NCBI GenBank assembly: GCA_947497065.1
Contig: CANMEQ010000002.1
Location: 124,001-188,000 of the forward strand
Source: an uncultured Paracoccaceae bacterium
GTDB lineage: Bacteria > Pseudomonadota > Alphaproteobacteria > Rhodobacterales > Rhodobacteraceae
Direction: 5' to 3'
Length of the DNA: 64,000 bases
Made by a program: the position numbers and the translations under genes. Below are positions 18,301 to 27,090 of this stretch, one piece after another; position 1 is the stretch's first letter, and every line of letters starts with the position of its first letter. The notes beneath the pieces were generated by a model. It was not told the DNA's origin. It made no database searches and saw only the letters and a list, made by a program, of their open reading frames with translations.

Positions 18301-19627
18301 TGTCGGACCCAATCGTCTCCGACAATGTCGCATCATCCAGCACAAGCCCCCGCGCGGCATAGGTCATATCCGCTGAAAACCGCCCCCTCGTGTCCTCGCC
18401 CGCACCAGGAATAATGATCCCCCCGCCCGACAGCGCCAGGCCATCAATGGCAATGCCGTCCCGTGCCAACCCCGTGATATCAAACGCGCCGGTCCAATCA
18501 TCGCTCTGCGTTGCATCATATTGCACGCTCAGCGACATGCCCCCCACTTCGGTTTGCGCCCCGCTGATCGGCAAAATCACGCGGCTGCCATCGGCAGCGG
18601 CCAAACGTCCAGACACATCAATGCTCTCTGGCCAGTTCTGGGCATCCAATGTCGCCGTGCCCGACAGCTCCAATTGCTCTGCCGCAATGTCCAAGTTGGA
18701 TAGGATCAATCCACCTTCAAACGGGGCCGTTCCTTCCACAACCAACGTCGTCTCAGCCCCGAAAAACGCATCATACGTATCATCGAGCAGCGGACGCAGA
18801 TCACCGCTTAAATCCAGATCAAACGCTTGATCTTGCGTGTCTTCCGGGCGGAACAAACGGGCTGTACCACTGATGCGGTCCACATCATCGGTGGCCAATG
18901 CGATTTGCGCCTTGAAATCATCCAACGGGGCATCACCGGTCACCTCCAGCTGAACCGCCGGATTGTCGGGCAACCCGATCATACGCGCCGCGATCCCGTC
19001 TTGGCCCTCTTGGGCCAACAGCGCAATCGCCAGATCCCGTGACGCGTTCTCATAACTGGCCTCGACGGTGAAAACGCCCGTCTTCTCGTCGGTGCGCTCC
19101 AGTTCAATATCAGCCTCACCCGCCCCGTCATTCAGGGTCAACGACCCGCTAAACTGCGCCGTCACCGGCTCGCCCAGCAGGTCTTCGGTCAGAATGATTT
19201 CATCCGCAGAAATGTCTTCGATCAAAACCGCCACCGGAATATCCGGCAAGGTAAACGGCGTGGCCTCTGCGGTTGGCACGTCCAATTCATCCTCGGTGGC
19301 CACCGGCAGGCGGACGAGCTCAATGCGCTCTGCACTCAGCTGCTCAATCTCCACCCGACCACGCAAAAGCGCCGATCTGTTCCAATCAAACACCAGCCCC
19401 TCAAGCCGCAGCCAAACGCCCTCAGGGTCAGCAATGCTGATCGAGGTCGCCGTCGCCGCCGAACTCAGCGCGCCCTCAAACCCCGACAGTCGCACCGTCA
19501 TATCGTCGTTAGACACCGCATCTTCGATCAGTCCAGTGATCCAGTCGCGATCATCCTCATTGGTGTCTTGCGCAAACGCTGCGGTGGCCAGGGCAGCAAC
19601 CGCGCATGAAAGTAAAAAACGTCTCAA
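15353..19627 (-). CDS. tamB: Translocation and assembly module protein TamB
   Basis: A 1424-residue AsmA-like/TamB protein. It has an N-terminal signal or anchor (residues 1-20, RRFLLSCAVAALATAAFA), a long beta-rich periplasmic body, and the conserved C-terminal TamB domain (about residues 1100-1424) with RFDLVRGRLSILGQRFDLDEG and VLAQLLFGRDLSSISPLQAVQLA. It ends in a short motif GIFFERDY. With TamA it helps assemble certain outer-membrane proteins or move lipids between membranes. The middle carries three tandem 169-residue repeats. It overlaps tamA by four bases. Confidence 0.93.
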   Translation of the reverse strand: MRRFLLSCAVAALATAAFAQDTNEDDRDWITGLIEDAVSNDDMTVRLSGFEGALSSAATATSISIADPEGVWLRLEGLVFDWNRSALLRGRVEIEQLSAERIELVRLPVATEDELDVPTAEATPFTLPDIPVAVLIEDISADEIILTEDLLGEPVTAQFSGSLTLNDGAGEADIELERTDEKTGVFTVEASYENASRDLAIALLAQEGQDGIAARMIGLPDNPAVQLEVTGDAPLDDFKAQIALATDDVDRISGTARLFRPEDTQDQAFDLDLSGDLRPLLDDTYDAFFGAETTLVVEGTAPFEGGLILSNLDIAAEQLELSGTATLDAQNWPESIDVSGRLAAADGSRVILPISGAQTEVGGMSLSVQYDATQSDDWTGAFDITGLARDGIAIDGLALSGGGIIIPGAGEDTRGRFSADMTYAARGLVLDDATLSETIGSDIEGRINLGRLENEPFVLEQLTLVGAGIDAMVRAYIEGPDERFDTRGELRVTADDLSRFAALAGMDLAGSGAIEVNGTALPFDGIFDITADATTNDLEVGIEQADALLTGEAEVSATVARDTEGTRIEAFTIASENVSADGTGTITSDGVDASFTAALTELGLVTPELSGPADIRADVSTAQDGTITLDATATLADARLDATGTATPIEDGYDLDTDSVLVARDLSTYAGLVGQDLSGAATVSFDGTYRTTTGAVNADIAVVGDDLQVGIEQVDPLLKGATELTASVEHDASETRVSAFDIDGDAISASGQGSYSSEGATARLVARVADIGLVAPQVSGPATVTADVQTDADGVITLDTSLTAPQANADFDGTATPQDGGYSVVTSGTASVNDLSAYRALIGQPVSGGLSVDLEGTYETPTGALDADVSIATRDVGIGNSVADSILAGLGRINANVGLSEAGRLRLDALDVAFPNLTANGNIATSGNDTVANLSVRLRDLGLFVADFSGPVTADINAVQDAAGWQVSGNATGPVNTAAQVQGRVGNDGDLSLDVTGNARLALANLYIAPRQLNGEALFDLTVNGPAELSSVSGPITIRNARLTAPTFQQALEDLNGTLRLTGSSVQIDLRGSSASGGDLTLSGPVGLSAPYTAALRAELDDIVVQDPDLYRALANGAITVNGALTGGAAIAGTIDLSDVEVQVPSTGVSALGSLPDVTHLGARSEVIQTLTRAGVGETEDDTQSSASSSSVGYPIDVTIRAPSQIFVRGRGLDAELGGSLEITGTTNNIIPIGRFDLVRGRLSILGQRFDLDEGYAQLQGDFSPYLRLVATTEASTGTEISIIVEGTSDDIDVTFESSPTLPQDEVLAQLLFGRDLSSISPLQAVQLASAVATLAGNGNGGVINSFREDLDLDDLDIITDDDGNAAVRAGKYVSENVYTEVTAGSSDNSEISINIDIDRNFTARGTVASDGETSVGIFFERDY
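16625..18145 (-). repeat. Three tandem 507-bp (169-residue) repeats inside tamB
   Basis: Counting residues of TamB, the segments beginning DDLSRFAALAG, RDLSTYAGLVG and NDLSAYRALIG fall at residues 495, 664 and 833, exactly 169 apart. Each unit continues with matching landmarks in the same order (a DLSG/PVSG strand, a GTYxTTTGALDADV-like strand, VGIEQxDPLL or equivalent, and DLGLVxPxxSGP). The third copy is the most diverged. Confidence 0.85.
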
Positions 19628-21405
19628 AATGCTTGCCCGATCCCAATATAAACTTCGATGCTTTCACCCGCATCATCGCCCGATGTGGGGGTCGCGACGT
19701 CCAGCCGGATTGGCCCGATGCCCGTGTTGTACCGCAGGCCAAGCCCCGCGCCGGAATGGAAATCACCATCCTCAAACGGCAACGCCTCAGGGCCGATATA
19801 TCCCACATCGTAAAACCCAACCACGCCGATGCTATCGGTGACATTCACCCGGGCTTCCAATTGCGCGCCAACGAATGACGTCCCACCAATTTCATCGCCA
19901 TTGCCCAGATCAACCGCCAAGGATTGGTATTCCTGCCCGCGTACCGTGCCGCCGCCACCGGAATAGAACAGATAGCTCGACGGCACATTGGCCGCATCCG
20001 CCCCCACGATCGATCCGATCTGCCCCCGCGCGGCCAGCGTCACTTTGTCGTCCGCGCCAAAGCTGCGGTAGATCCGCGCGTCACCAACAATCCGCGCGCC
20101 ACTGTCGGTGTCAGAAAAACCGACGAAGGGCGCAATTTCGAGATTGGCATAGTACCCACGTGTCGCATTCAGCTCACTGTCACGTTGATCCGTGGTCCCT
20201 TCAAGGGGAAGATAAATCAGGCTGTAAGACCGCTCGCCCAGATCATCATCAATATTCCCCACCGCAGCCCCAAGCCCGTATTGCAGCTCCACATCATCAC
20301 CAAGACGGCGAATAATACCGGCCTCAATCGATGCATCTTGCTGGAAATACTCGGGCTCATCATCCTGCGTCAGGCTGAAATCGGTGTAAAAATCCGTGTC
20401 GCTGCGAAAGGTGGCAGGGCGCAAAAAGCTCACCGTCAAACTGTAATCAACGCCGCCGGTTTCCCCGCCCAGGCCTGCAATCTCACCGTCCACACGAAAG
20501 TTTTCAGCCCCGCCCAACAGATTTCGATGCATCCAATAGCTCGACAGGGTCAGCCCATCGACCGTTGAATATTCAATCCCAGCGCCAACGCGGCGCGGCG
20601 TTTGCTCAACAATCGTCAGGGTCAGGGGCAGGGTGCCATCGACAGGCACCTCACTCTCGGTGATCGAGACCGCCGAAAACGCACCGGTCCGCCGCAAATT
20701 GGTTTCGGCACGGTCGATCAAAACAGGGTCGTAGGTGCTCTTGGTCAACCCAGCGATCGCCAGCACACGTTCGGTGCGCACATCTTCATTGCCCTCAACC
20801 GTCACATCCCCAAAGGTCAGCTCCGGCCCGGGCGCCACAACAATCGCCACATCCAATTCGCTTGCGTCATGATCTGCGGTGATGCTTTGGCTGTCCACGC
20901 CCGCCAAGGGCCGCCCAACCGCGCGCCATCCCGCAACCGCCGTGGAGGCCGCATCGCTGATCACGTCAGACGCGGCGGTTTGGCCCGTGCCAAAGGCCTC
21001 CGGCAAGGTCGTGCCACTGGCAAGCGGCGCAATATCGGCCCGCCCAAAGGTGAACCTCGGCCCCGGCGTGACCCGCATCTGCACGCTGCTCACGGACGTG
21101 CGGCGCACCAAGGGGTCGAGCGTCGAGGCTTCTACCCCATCCACCAAAATCGAAATCGTACCGCCGTAATATCCAGCCGAATACAGCCCCGTCAAAAGCC
21201 GCCGATAATCGGCGCGCGCAGCCGCAATAAAATCTTGCGCAGAGTCCGATCCATCTTGCTCCAAAGACAAGGTCAGCGACGCGGCCTCCAACGTCGTTTG
21301 CAAATCTTCATCTTCGGTAGGGATCGAAAGCTCAACGGATTGCGCCGACACATCGAACGGGGCCAACAAACTCACTAAGGCCGCGATGGTTAAAATCGGT
21401 CTCAT
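19624..21405 (-). CDS. tamA: Outer membrane assembly factor TamA
   Basis: A 593-residue Omp85-family protein with an N-terminal signal peptide (MRPILTIAALVSLLAPFDVSA). The N-terminal half has POTRA-like folds (for example LTFGDVTVEGNEDVRTERVL). The C-terminal half is the beta-barrel, with VRGQEYQSLAVDLG, the family signature region around GAQLEARVNVTDSIGVVGFYDVG, and a last strand ending in IGIGQAF with terminal Phe. It is the promoter-proximal gene of a tamA-tamB operon. The promoter should lie in the 145 bases separating it from truA. Confidence 0.93.
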   Translation of the reverse strand: MRPILTIAALVSLLAPFDVSAQSVELSIPTEDEDLQTTLEAASLTLSLEQDGSDSAQDFIAAARADYRRLLTGLYSAGYYGGTISILVDGVEASTLDPLVRRTSVSSVQMRVTPGPRFTFGRADIAPLASGTTLPEAFGTGQTAASDVISDAASTAVAGWRAVGRPLAGVDSQSITADHDASELDVAIVVAPGPELTFGDVTVEGNEDVRTERVLAIAGLTKSTYDPVLIDRAETNLRRTGAFSAVSITESEVPVDGTLPLTLTIVEQTPRRVGAGIEYSTVDGLTLSSYWMHRNLLGGAENFRVDGEIAGLGGETGGVDYSLTVSFLRPATFRSDTDFYTDFSLTQDDEPEYFQQDASIEAGIIRRLGDDVELQYGLGAAVGNIDDDLGERSYSLIYLPLEGTTDQRDSELNATRGYYANLEIAPFVGFSDTDSGARIVGDARIYRSFGADDKVTLAARGQIGSIVGADAANVPSSYLFYSGGGGTVRGQEYQSLAVDLGNGDEIGGTSFVGAQLEARVNVTDSIGVVGFYDVGYIGPEALPFEDGDFHSGAGLGLRYNTGIGPIRLDVATPTSGDDAGESIEVYIGIGQAF

Positions 21406-21550
21406 TGTGTCGGCACCCCCATGTCGTTGGTCTCATCCTATCTGACGGAACGTCACCATGGAACGCTAAAACTATTTGTTTTGTTCCCAATGGGCACAAA
21501 TTGTTGTGTTTTTTTGTCCCCAAAGACGCAGATGACCGATCTGTGGCCGC

Positions 21551-22321
21551 TTAGGAAAACGGATCATCCGGATAGCCAACACCCGCCAAATACAGGCCTT
21601 GAGGCGGGCAAACAGGGCCGCACGCCCCGCGATCACAAGCCTCCAGCGCTGCTGTCACATCGTCGGGCGACCATGCGCCCGCACCAACCCGTTCAAGCGT
21701 GCCAACAAAGCTGCGCACTTGGTTGTGCAAAAATGATCGCGCCCGCACATGAAAATGAAATTCCTGCGCGCCATCCGTGCGGGCCACCGTCTCAACCCGC
21801 AATTCATCCAATGTGCGCAGCGGGCTGTCGGCCTGACAAATCGATGACCGGAATGTCGTGAAATCGTGCCGCCCCAACAACCGGTCCGCCCCTGCCTGCA
21901 TGGCAGCGCCATCCAAAACATGCCCGATCTGCCAAACCTTTCCCGCCTCCAGCACCAGCGGCGCGCGCCGGCACACCAACCGGAACAAATATCGCCGTTC
22001 CATGGCTGAAAACCGTGCATGCCAATCGTCCGACACCGGCGCACAGGCCACAATCGCAACGGGATGGGGCTTGAGATGGAAATTCAACGCCTCCGACAGA
22101 CGGAAAGGATCCCAGGTTTTTTCCATATCGCAATGGGCCACTTGGGCCAGCCCGTGCACCCCGGCATCCGTGCGGCCCGCAGCCGCAATCGTGTGGGCGC
22201 GCGGCTCCAGTTTGGCCAGCGCAGCCTCAATCGCGCCCTGCACAGACGGCACATCCTTTTGGCGTTGCCAGCCTGAAAACGGCGCACCATCGTATTCAAT
22301 TTTCATCGCATAACGGGGCAT
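21551..22321 (-). CDS. truA: tRNA pseudouridine synthase A
   Basis: A 256-residue TruA. It begins [20 protein letters not shown] and contains the catalytic aspartate in [11 protein letters not shown], followed by AQVAHCD. The C-terminal [17 protein letters not shown] matches the family. TruA converts uridines at positions 38-40 of the tRNA anticodon arm to pseudouridine. It lies downstream of tamA with 145 bases between; both are on the minus strand and truA comes first in the direction of transcription. Confidence 0.97.
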   Translation of the reverse strand: MPRYAMKIEYDGAPFSGWQRQKDVPSVQGAIEAALAKLEPRAHTIAAAGRTDAGVHGLAQVAHCDMEKTWDPFRLSEALNFHLKPHPVAIVACAPVSDDWHARFSAMERRYLFRLVCRRAPLVLEAGKVWQIGHVLDGAAMQAGADRLLGRHDFTTFRSSICQADSPLRTLDELRVETVARTDGAQEFHFHVRARSFLHNQVRSFVGTLERVGAGAWSPDDVTAALEACDRGACGPVCPPQGLYLAGVGYPDDPFS

Positions 22322-22440
22322 GCCAGCGGCCTAAGCCGCAGCGCCCAACAATTCAAGAGGGAGCTGTCCCCCAAAACAATCCCTACACAAGCGGCATCTG
22401 TCCCCCTATCTGTACTGAAATAGCTAAAAGGGGCCGTCAG

Positions 22441-23856
22441 GTGGTCATTACAACACTCGCAGACGGGATTACGCGCACGGTTGGCTCAGTGGCAGATACG
22501 CTCACGGCCCCGTTTTCGGATCAAGTGATCAGACTGGGCGTCACCGGCCTCAGCCGTGCGGGCAAAACCGTGTTCATCACCTCGCTGGTGGCAAACCTGC
22601 TCAACCGCAACCGGATGCCCCAGTTTCAGGCCGCCGCATCCGGCCGCATCCAAACCGCCTATCTGCAACCCCAACCCGATGACACCGTCGCGCGGTTTGA
22701 CTACGAAAATCACCTTGCCGCGCTCACCTCCAGCACCCCCCATTGGCCCGAAGGCACGCAGCGGGTCTCGGAATTGCGCCTGTCTATGAAAGTCCAGCCC
22801 AGCGGCCTGCTCTCGGGCCTGCAAGGCCCCCGCACGGTGCATCTCGATATCGTCGATTACCCCGGCGAATGGCTGCTGGATCTGTCCTTGCTGGAAAAAG
22901 ACTTCGCCACTTGGTCGGCAGAGGTTTTGACCCGCGTCGCAGACCGTCCCAAGGCCCAGCCATTTACCGCAGCACTGGGCGCGATTGACCCCGCCCAACC
23001 CTTCGAAGAACCTCAGGCCCAACAGCTCACCGCGCATTTCACCAACCACCTGATCGCCGCCCGCGACGCCGGCTTTTCAGACTGCACACCGGGCCGCTTC
23101 TTGCTCCCCGGCGACCTCGAAGGCTCACCGGTTTTAACCTTCACACCGCTGCCCCCCGTCGAAAAAGCCGCGCGAAAATCCATGTGGCGCGAGTTTGAGC
23201 GGCGTTTTGAAAGCTACAAACGCAACGTCGTACGCCCCTTTTTCCGCGATCACTTTTCCAAAATTGATCGCCAAATCGTCCTGACCGACGTGCTGGGCGG
23301 CATTCACGCAGGGCCCAAAGCGGTCGAAGATATGCGCCGCTCCATGTCCGATATTCTGGCCGCCTTCAGACCGGGCCGGAACGATGTCCTCACCCGCCTG
23401 TTCCAAGGGCGCAAAATCGACAAAATCCTGTTCGCCGCGACCAAAGCCGATCACCTGCACCACGAACAACACCCGCAACTGGCGGCCATCACCCAAGCCT
23501 TGGTGCGCGACGCCAAAGACCGCGCAGATTTTTCAGGGGCGCAAACCCAAGCCATGGCCATTGCCGCCCTGCGCACCACCACAGAATCCACACGCACCCA
23601 TCAAGGGCGCGCGCTGGGCGTCGTCCGTGGCAGGCTGATGGGCAGCGACAAACAGGCCGCCTTCTACCCCGGCGCCTTGCCCGTCGACCCCGCCCATCTG
23701 TTGGGGCCCGCCCGCACCGGGGCCGACAGCTGGCTGGATGTCGATTATGAAATCATGGGCTTCGCACCTGCGCCGCTCACCCTCAAACCAAACGAAGGCC
23801 CACCGCACATCCGGCTCGACAAAGCCGCGCAATTCCTGCTGGGAGACTTGATATGA
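22441..23856 (+). CDS. YcjX-family GTP-binding protein (DUF463)
   Basis: A 471-residue protein of the YcjX/DUF463 family. A P-loop is visible in GVTGLSRAGKTVFITSLVANLL (about residues 35-56), followed by HLDIVDYPGEWLLDLSLL (switch II-like DxPG) and FAATKADHL (an NKxD equivalent). The start is GTG at 22441. Homologues are stress-related GTPases usually encoded with a DUF697 membrane protein, exactly as here (four-base overlap). The physiological role is not established. Confidence 0.9.
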   Translation: MVITTLADGITRTVGSVADTLTAPFSDQVIRLGVTGLSRAGKTVFITSLVANLLNRNRMPQFQAAASGRIQTAYLQPQPDDTVARFDYENHLAALTSSTPHWPEGTQRVSELRLSMKVQPSGLLSGLQGPRTVHLDIVDYPGEWLLDLSLLEKDFATWSAEVLTRVADRPKAQPFTAALGAIDPAQPFEEPQAQQLTAHFTNHLIAARDAGFSDCTPGRFLLPGDLEGSPVLTFTPLPPVEKAARKSMWREFERRFESYKRNVVRPFFRDHFSKIDRQIVLTDVLGGIHAGPKAVEDMRRSMSDILAAFRPGRNDVLTRLFQGRKIDKILFAATKADHLHHEQHPQLAAITQALVRDAKDRADFSGAQTQAMAIAALRTTTESTRTHQGRALGVVRGRLMGSDKQAAFYPGALPVDPAHLLGPARTGADSWLDVDYEIMGFAPAPLTLKPNEGPPHIRLDKAAQFLLGDLI

Positions 23857-24848
23857 CCAAAGCCCCCCAAGGCCCCGTCCTCTTCGATCTGGAGGATGAC
23901 CCCATCACCTCCCCGGACACGGCCCCACCTGTGCCCGACGTCGTGCAAGCCCCCGCCGCGATGCAACAGGCCGCCGCCTTGGCCGCCGGTCGCCCCAACC
24001 GTCTCGCACGTTGGTTTTGGGGCCTGCTGATCTCAATCGTGATGTTTTTCGCGGGGATCGCCGCTTGGGATTTCGTCACAAGCCTCTTGGCGCGCGCGCC
24101 CATTTTGGGTGCCATCGCCGCCACTTTGGTCGCTTTGTTCTGCATCGTCATGCTCGCCATTGCCCTGCGCGAACTTGGGGCCTTCGCCCGCTTGCGTCGC
24201 GTCGACCGCATTCAAACAGGGGCGGCCCAAGCCCTCGCCGATCACGACCTGAAATCTGCCCGCGCCGTCACCACGCAGGTCACGGCCCTCTACCACGGGC
24301 GCGAGGATACGCTGTGGGGGCGCGAAGCCTTCGCAGACCGTAAAGACGATATCCTAGATGCCGATGGCCTGCTCGCCCTCGCCGAAACCACAATCCTCGC
24401 TCCCCTAGATGCCCGCGCCCGGCTGGAGGTCGAGGCCGCCGCCCGCCAAGTGGCCACCGTAACAGCCGTCGTACCGCTGGCCTTGGCGGATGTGTTCACA
24501 GCCCTCACCGCAAACATGCGGATGATCCGCCGGATCGCCGAAATTTATGGTGGCCGCTCCGGCACCTTGGGCTCCTGGCGCCTGACCCGTAAGGTCCTGT
24601 CACATCTGGTGGCCACAGGCGCAGTCGCCGTGGGGGACGATCTGATCAGCTCAGTCGCCGGGGGAGGGGTCTTGTCCAAAGTCTCCCGCCGCTTCGGCGA
24701 GGGCGTGATCAACGGCGCCCTCACCGCCCGCGTCGGCGTCGCCGCCATGGAGGTCTGCCGCCCACTGGCCTTCACCGCCCAACGCAAACCCTCGGTCACC
24801 TCCCTCGTACAACGCAGCCTAACCGGCCTGTTCGGGCGCAAAGACTAA
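23853..24848 (+). CDS. TIGR01620/YcjF-type membrane protein (DUF697)
   Basis: A 331-residue membrane protein. Two transmembrane segments are clear (WFWGLLISIVMFFAGIAAWDFV and GAIAATLVALFCIVMLAIAL, about residues 52-110). The C-terminal DUF697 domain follows (ALADVFTALTANMRMIRRIAEIYGGR). It overlaps the YcjX gene by four bases, and the two are presumably co-expressed. The function is unknown. A weak hairpin lies just after the stop. Confidence 0.9.
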   Translation: MTKAPQGPVLFDLEDDPITSPDTAPPVPDVVQAPAAMQQAAALAAGRPNRLARWFWGLLISIVMFFAGIAAWDFVTSLLARAPILGAIAATLVALFCIVMLAIALRELGAFARLRRVDRIQTGAAQALADHDLKSARAVTTQVTALYHGREDTLWGREAFADRKDDILDADGLLALAETTILAPLDARARLEVEAAARQVATVTAVVPLALADVFTALTANMRMIRRIAEIYGGRSGTLGSWRLTRKVLSHLVATGAVAVGDDLISSVAGGGVLSKVSRRFGEGVINGALTARVGVAAMEVCRPLAFTAQRKPSVTSLVQRSLTGLFGRKD

Positions 24849-25054
24849 GCCCCCAGCGCTGACAATTCGGTCCACTCGGAAAATGCTGGGTTTGTCTCAA
24901 TAGTCCCGAATGCGTCATTAAACCCAGATGATGGCCTCGGCCGGAATTCGGTCATTTGTTGCAGACGCAATCTCTATCGGGAAAACGCCTCAAACGGTCA
25001 ATCCGGCTTTTGTCGAGAGGATGTCCGAAATTTTGTTTGGCCTTAAATTCCGAA

Positions 25055-26899
25055 CTAATTGAATTGATCCATCTGGATACCAAGGGATTTGGCTTTTGAA
25101 TACGCAGTTGTTGGCGCAATCCCGAGGATCGCGGCTGCACCGAATTTTCCAGAGATTTTGCCCTTCGCCCGGCGCAGTGCGGCTTCGAAATTCTTGATCT
25201 CCAGATGTCGTAGTTCTTTCTGGGTCAGGACGCGGTTTGTCTCCATAGGTCTATCTAATTGACCGCTTTGAATGTCGAATTGCAGCCGGCCACCCTGTGC
25301 AAGGATCGCGGTGCGTTCGATAACATTTTCCAGCTCTCGCACATTTCCGGGCCAGTCATAGGATTGCAGCGCTTCGATGTTGGCCTTGGTCAAGGTCATC
25401 TTTGGTAGGCGCAGACGTCGCATTGTGCGGTCGAGGAAATGCCGTGCGAGGTAGGGGATGTCTTCGGGCCGGTTCATGAGCGGTTCCGTCATGATCGGTA
25501 ACACGTTCAGGGCAAAATAGAGATTTTGACGGAAACGTCCCGCACGCACTTCTGCCAGTAGATCATAGCTTGTTGTGGCGATAACTTTGGTCGCGACAGG
25601 AATGTCTGTGCTGTCACCCAAACGCCGGAAGTGGCCGGTTTGAAGAACGTCGTGCAGGCTGGATTGCACCTTGAGGGGAAGGGCCGCGACCTCGTCCAGA
25701 TGAAGGGTCCCATTGTGGGCCATTAGCAACTTACCGGTCACATCCCGTGTCGCCCCAGCAAATGCACCGCGACGATACCCAAAAAGCTCTGCCTCCAGAT
25801 CTGCCGCTCTTTTCTGATCACAGTTGATGCGAACAAGGGGGCGGTGCTGACGGTCGCTTGCCTCATGGATCGCCGAGGCAGTCATGCTTTTGCCAGACCC
25901 AGATGGGCCTGAGACCAAAACATGTGCGCCGCTTTGCGCGGCCAGATCGATCTGTGCATTCAGTGATTTGATGGCGGGTGAGACACCGACCACACCAGTG
26001 TGAGACCGTGCAGATCGGATTTCGGTGAGAAGGTATTCGTTCTCTTGTTCTAGCTTTACTTTCAGATCTTCGACCTGCGCTAAAGCCTCACGCAGCTTAC
26101 GTTCGTTTTCCTTGCGTTCGGTCACGTCTCTGAAAATCACGACGGCCCCAGCCAAGACATCATGGTCGTAAATCGGGGTGGAGACATATTCCACGAGGAT
26201 TGGTTTGCCGTCCTTGCGCCAGAACACGTCATCATCCACGCGCATGGTCTCGTCGCGGCGGAAAGATTTGTAGATCGGACATTCATGAGCGGGAAAGTGA
26301 TCGCCACATAGGCGCTTGTGGTGGATGATTGAATGCAATTCGCGACCGATCAAATCATCGGATGACCAACCCAGCATCTCCTGTGCTGCGCGGTTCACGA
26401 ATGTGGCCTGTCCTTTAGCGTTAATACCGTAGATGCCTTCGCCCGCGGCCTCTAGGATCAGATGGTTCTGGGCTTCGACCTCGCGAAAGAAGCCATAGAT
26501 ATTTTGCCATTGAGACAGCCCCGCGTTCTGGTGGGCCTCCCTTTCCGCTTGCTGATCGCGACGGTCATGTTCGTCGAGGTCCAGGAAGCTGAGCATTACT
26601 AACCCTGCCTTAAGTTGTGCCCCATGGGTTTGAAGCCGTAACGCAACGCCGTTCGCGTCTATCAGCGAAAGACTGCGGTCGACATATGTACCAAAATGCG
26701 CAACCGCATCGAAAAATACTGCAGCGGCGGCAAAGTCATTTTTCATCCGGCTGGACAGTTGGGACGACAGAATAGCCTCGCCCAGCAAGGCACGCCCCGC
26801 GTCATTGATCGCCACAACCTTGTCGGAATGGGTGTCGAGCATGATCGTGGGCATCGGATGATGGGCGATCAGATGGGCGGATTCGGTTTCATCAAGCAT
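25055..26899 (-). CDS. PAS-AAA+-Fis transcriptional activator, GAFTGA variant
   Basis: A 614-residue bacterial enhancer-binding-type regulator. It has a divergent N-terminal PAS-like region, a clear PAS domain about residues 145-260 (ILEAAGEGIYGINAKGQATF), a coiled linker, and an AAA+ domain with Walker A GPSGSGKS (331-338) and Walker B GTLHLDEV (397-404). A Fis-type helix-turn-helix lies at the C-terminus (GAAAILGIAPTTAYSKAKSL). The sigma-54 contact loop reads GAFAGA (378-383) instead of GAFTGA, so its dependence on sigma-54 is uncertain. It is divergent from the cyanate operon, which it most likely controls. Confidence 0.88.
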   Translation of the reverse strand: MLDETESAHLIAHHPMPTIMLDTHSDKVVAINDAGRALLGEAILSSQLSSRMKNDFAAAAVFFDAVAHFGTYVDRSLSLIDANGVALRLQTHGAQLKAGLVMLSFLDLDEHDRRDQQAEREAHQNAGLSQWQNIYGFFREVEAQNHLILEAAGEGIYGINAKGQATFVNRAAQEMLGWSSDDLIGRELHSIIHHKRLCGDHFPAHECPIYKSFRRDETMRVDDDVFWRKDGKPILVEYVSTPIYDHDVLAGAVVIFRDVTERKENERKLREALAQVEDLKVKLEQENEYLLTEIRSARSHTGVVGVSPAIKSLNAQIDLAAQSGAHVLVSGPSGSGKSMTASAIHEASDRQHRPLVRINCDQKRAADLEAELFGYRRGAFAGATRDVTGKLLMAHNGTLHLDEVAALPLKVQSSLHDVLQTGHFRRLGDSTDIPVATKVIATTSYDLLAEVRAGRFRQNLYFALNVLPIMTEPLMNRPEDIPYLARHFLDRTMRRLRLPKMTLTKANIEALQSYDWPGNVRELENVIERTAILAQGGRLQFDIQSGQLDRPMETNRVLTQKELRHLEIKNFEAALRRAKGKISGKFGAAAILGIAPTTAYSKAKSLGIQMDQFN

Positions 26900-26935
26900 G
26901 GAACCGATGATGAGGTCTCTTCGGGCTCTACCAAA

Positions 26936-26968
26936 TTACGAAATCCCGTAACTTACGAAATTTCGTAA
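26936..26968. promoter_or_regulatory. Two tandem 16-bp palindromes, probable activator binding sites
   Basis: Two copies of TTACG-N6-CGTAA lie side by side at 26936-26951 and 26953-26968, with one base between them. The second is a perfect 16-base palindrome (TTACGAAATTTCGTAA); the first differs only in the centre. They lie 37-69 bases upstream of the activator start and about 122-155 upstream of the cyanate operon start, a fitting position for upstream activating sites. I found no -24/-12 promoter with standard spacing before 27091. Confidence 0.7.
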
Positions 26969-27090
26969 CGCTCGCTCAAAAATTAACCAATAAATTCAGA
27001 CCCAACCCGCTTTGAAGGCATTTGGCGGAAGGTCTTCCTTGCTGCTGTTTGGCGTGGAACCTTGTTGTTAACCAATGACAGGAGACGGAC

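Noticed and set aside
24852-24897. CCCAGC...GCTGGG hairpin followed by TTTGTCT after the DUF697 gene
   Set aside because: The stem is only six pairs and the loop is about 27 bases, too weak to call a terminator.
27021-27065. Possible sigma-54 (-24/-12) promoter before the cyanate operon
   Set aside because: The GG and GC elements at 27024-27045 and 27051-27065 do not have the strict ten-base spacing, so no promoter feature was called.
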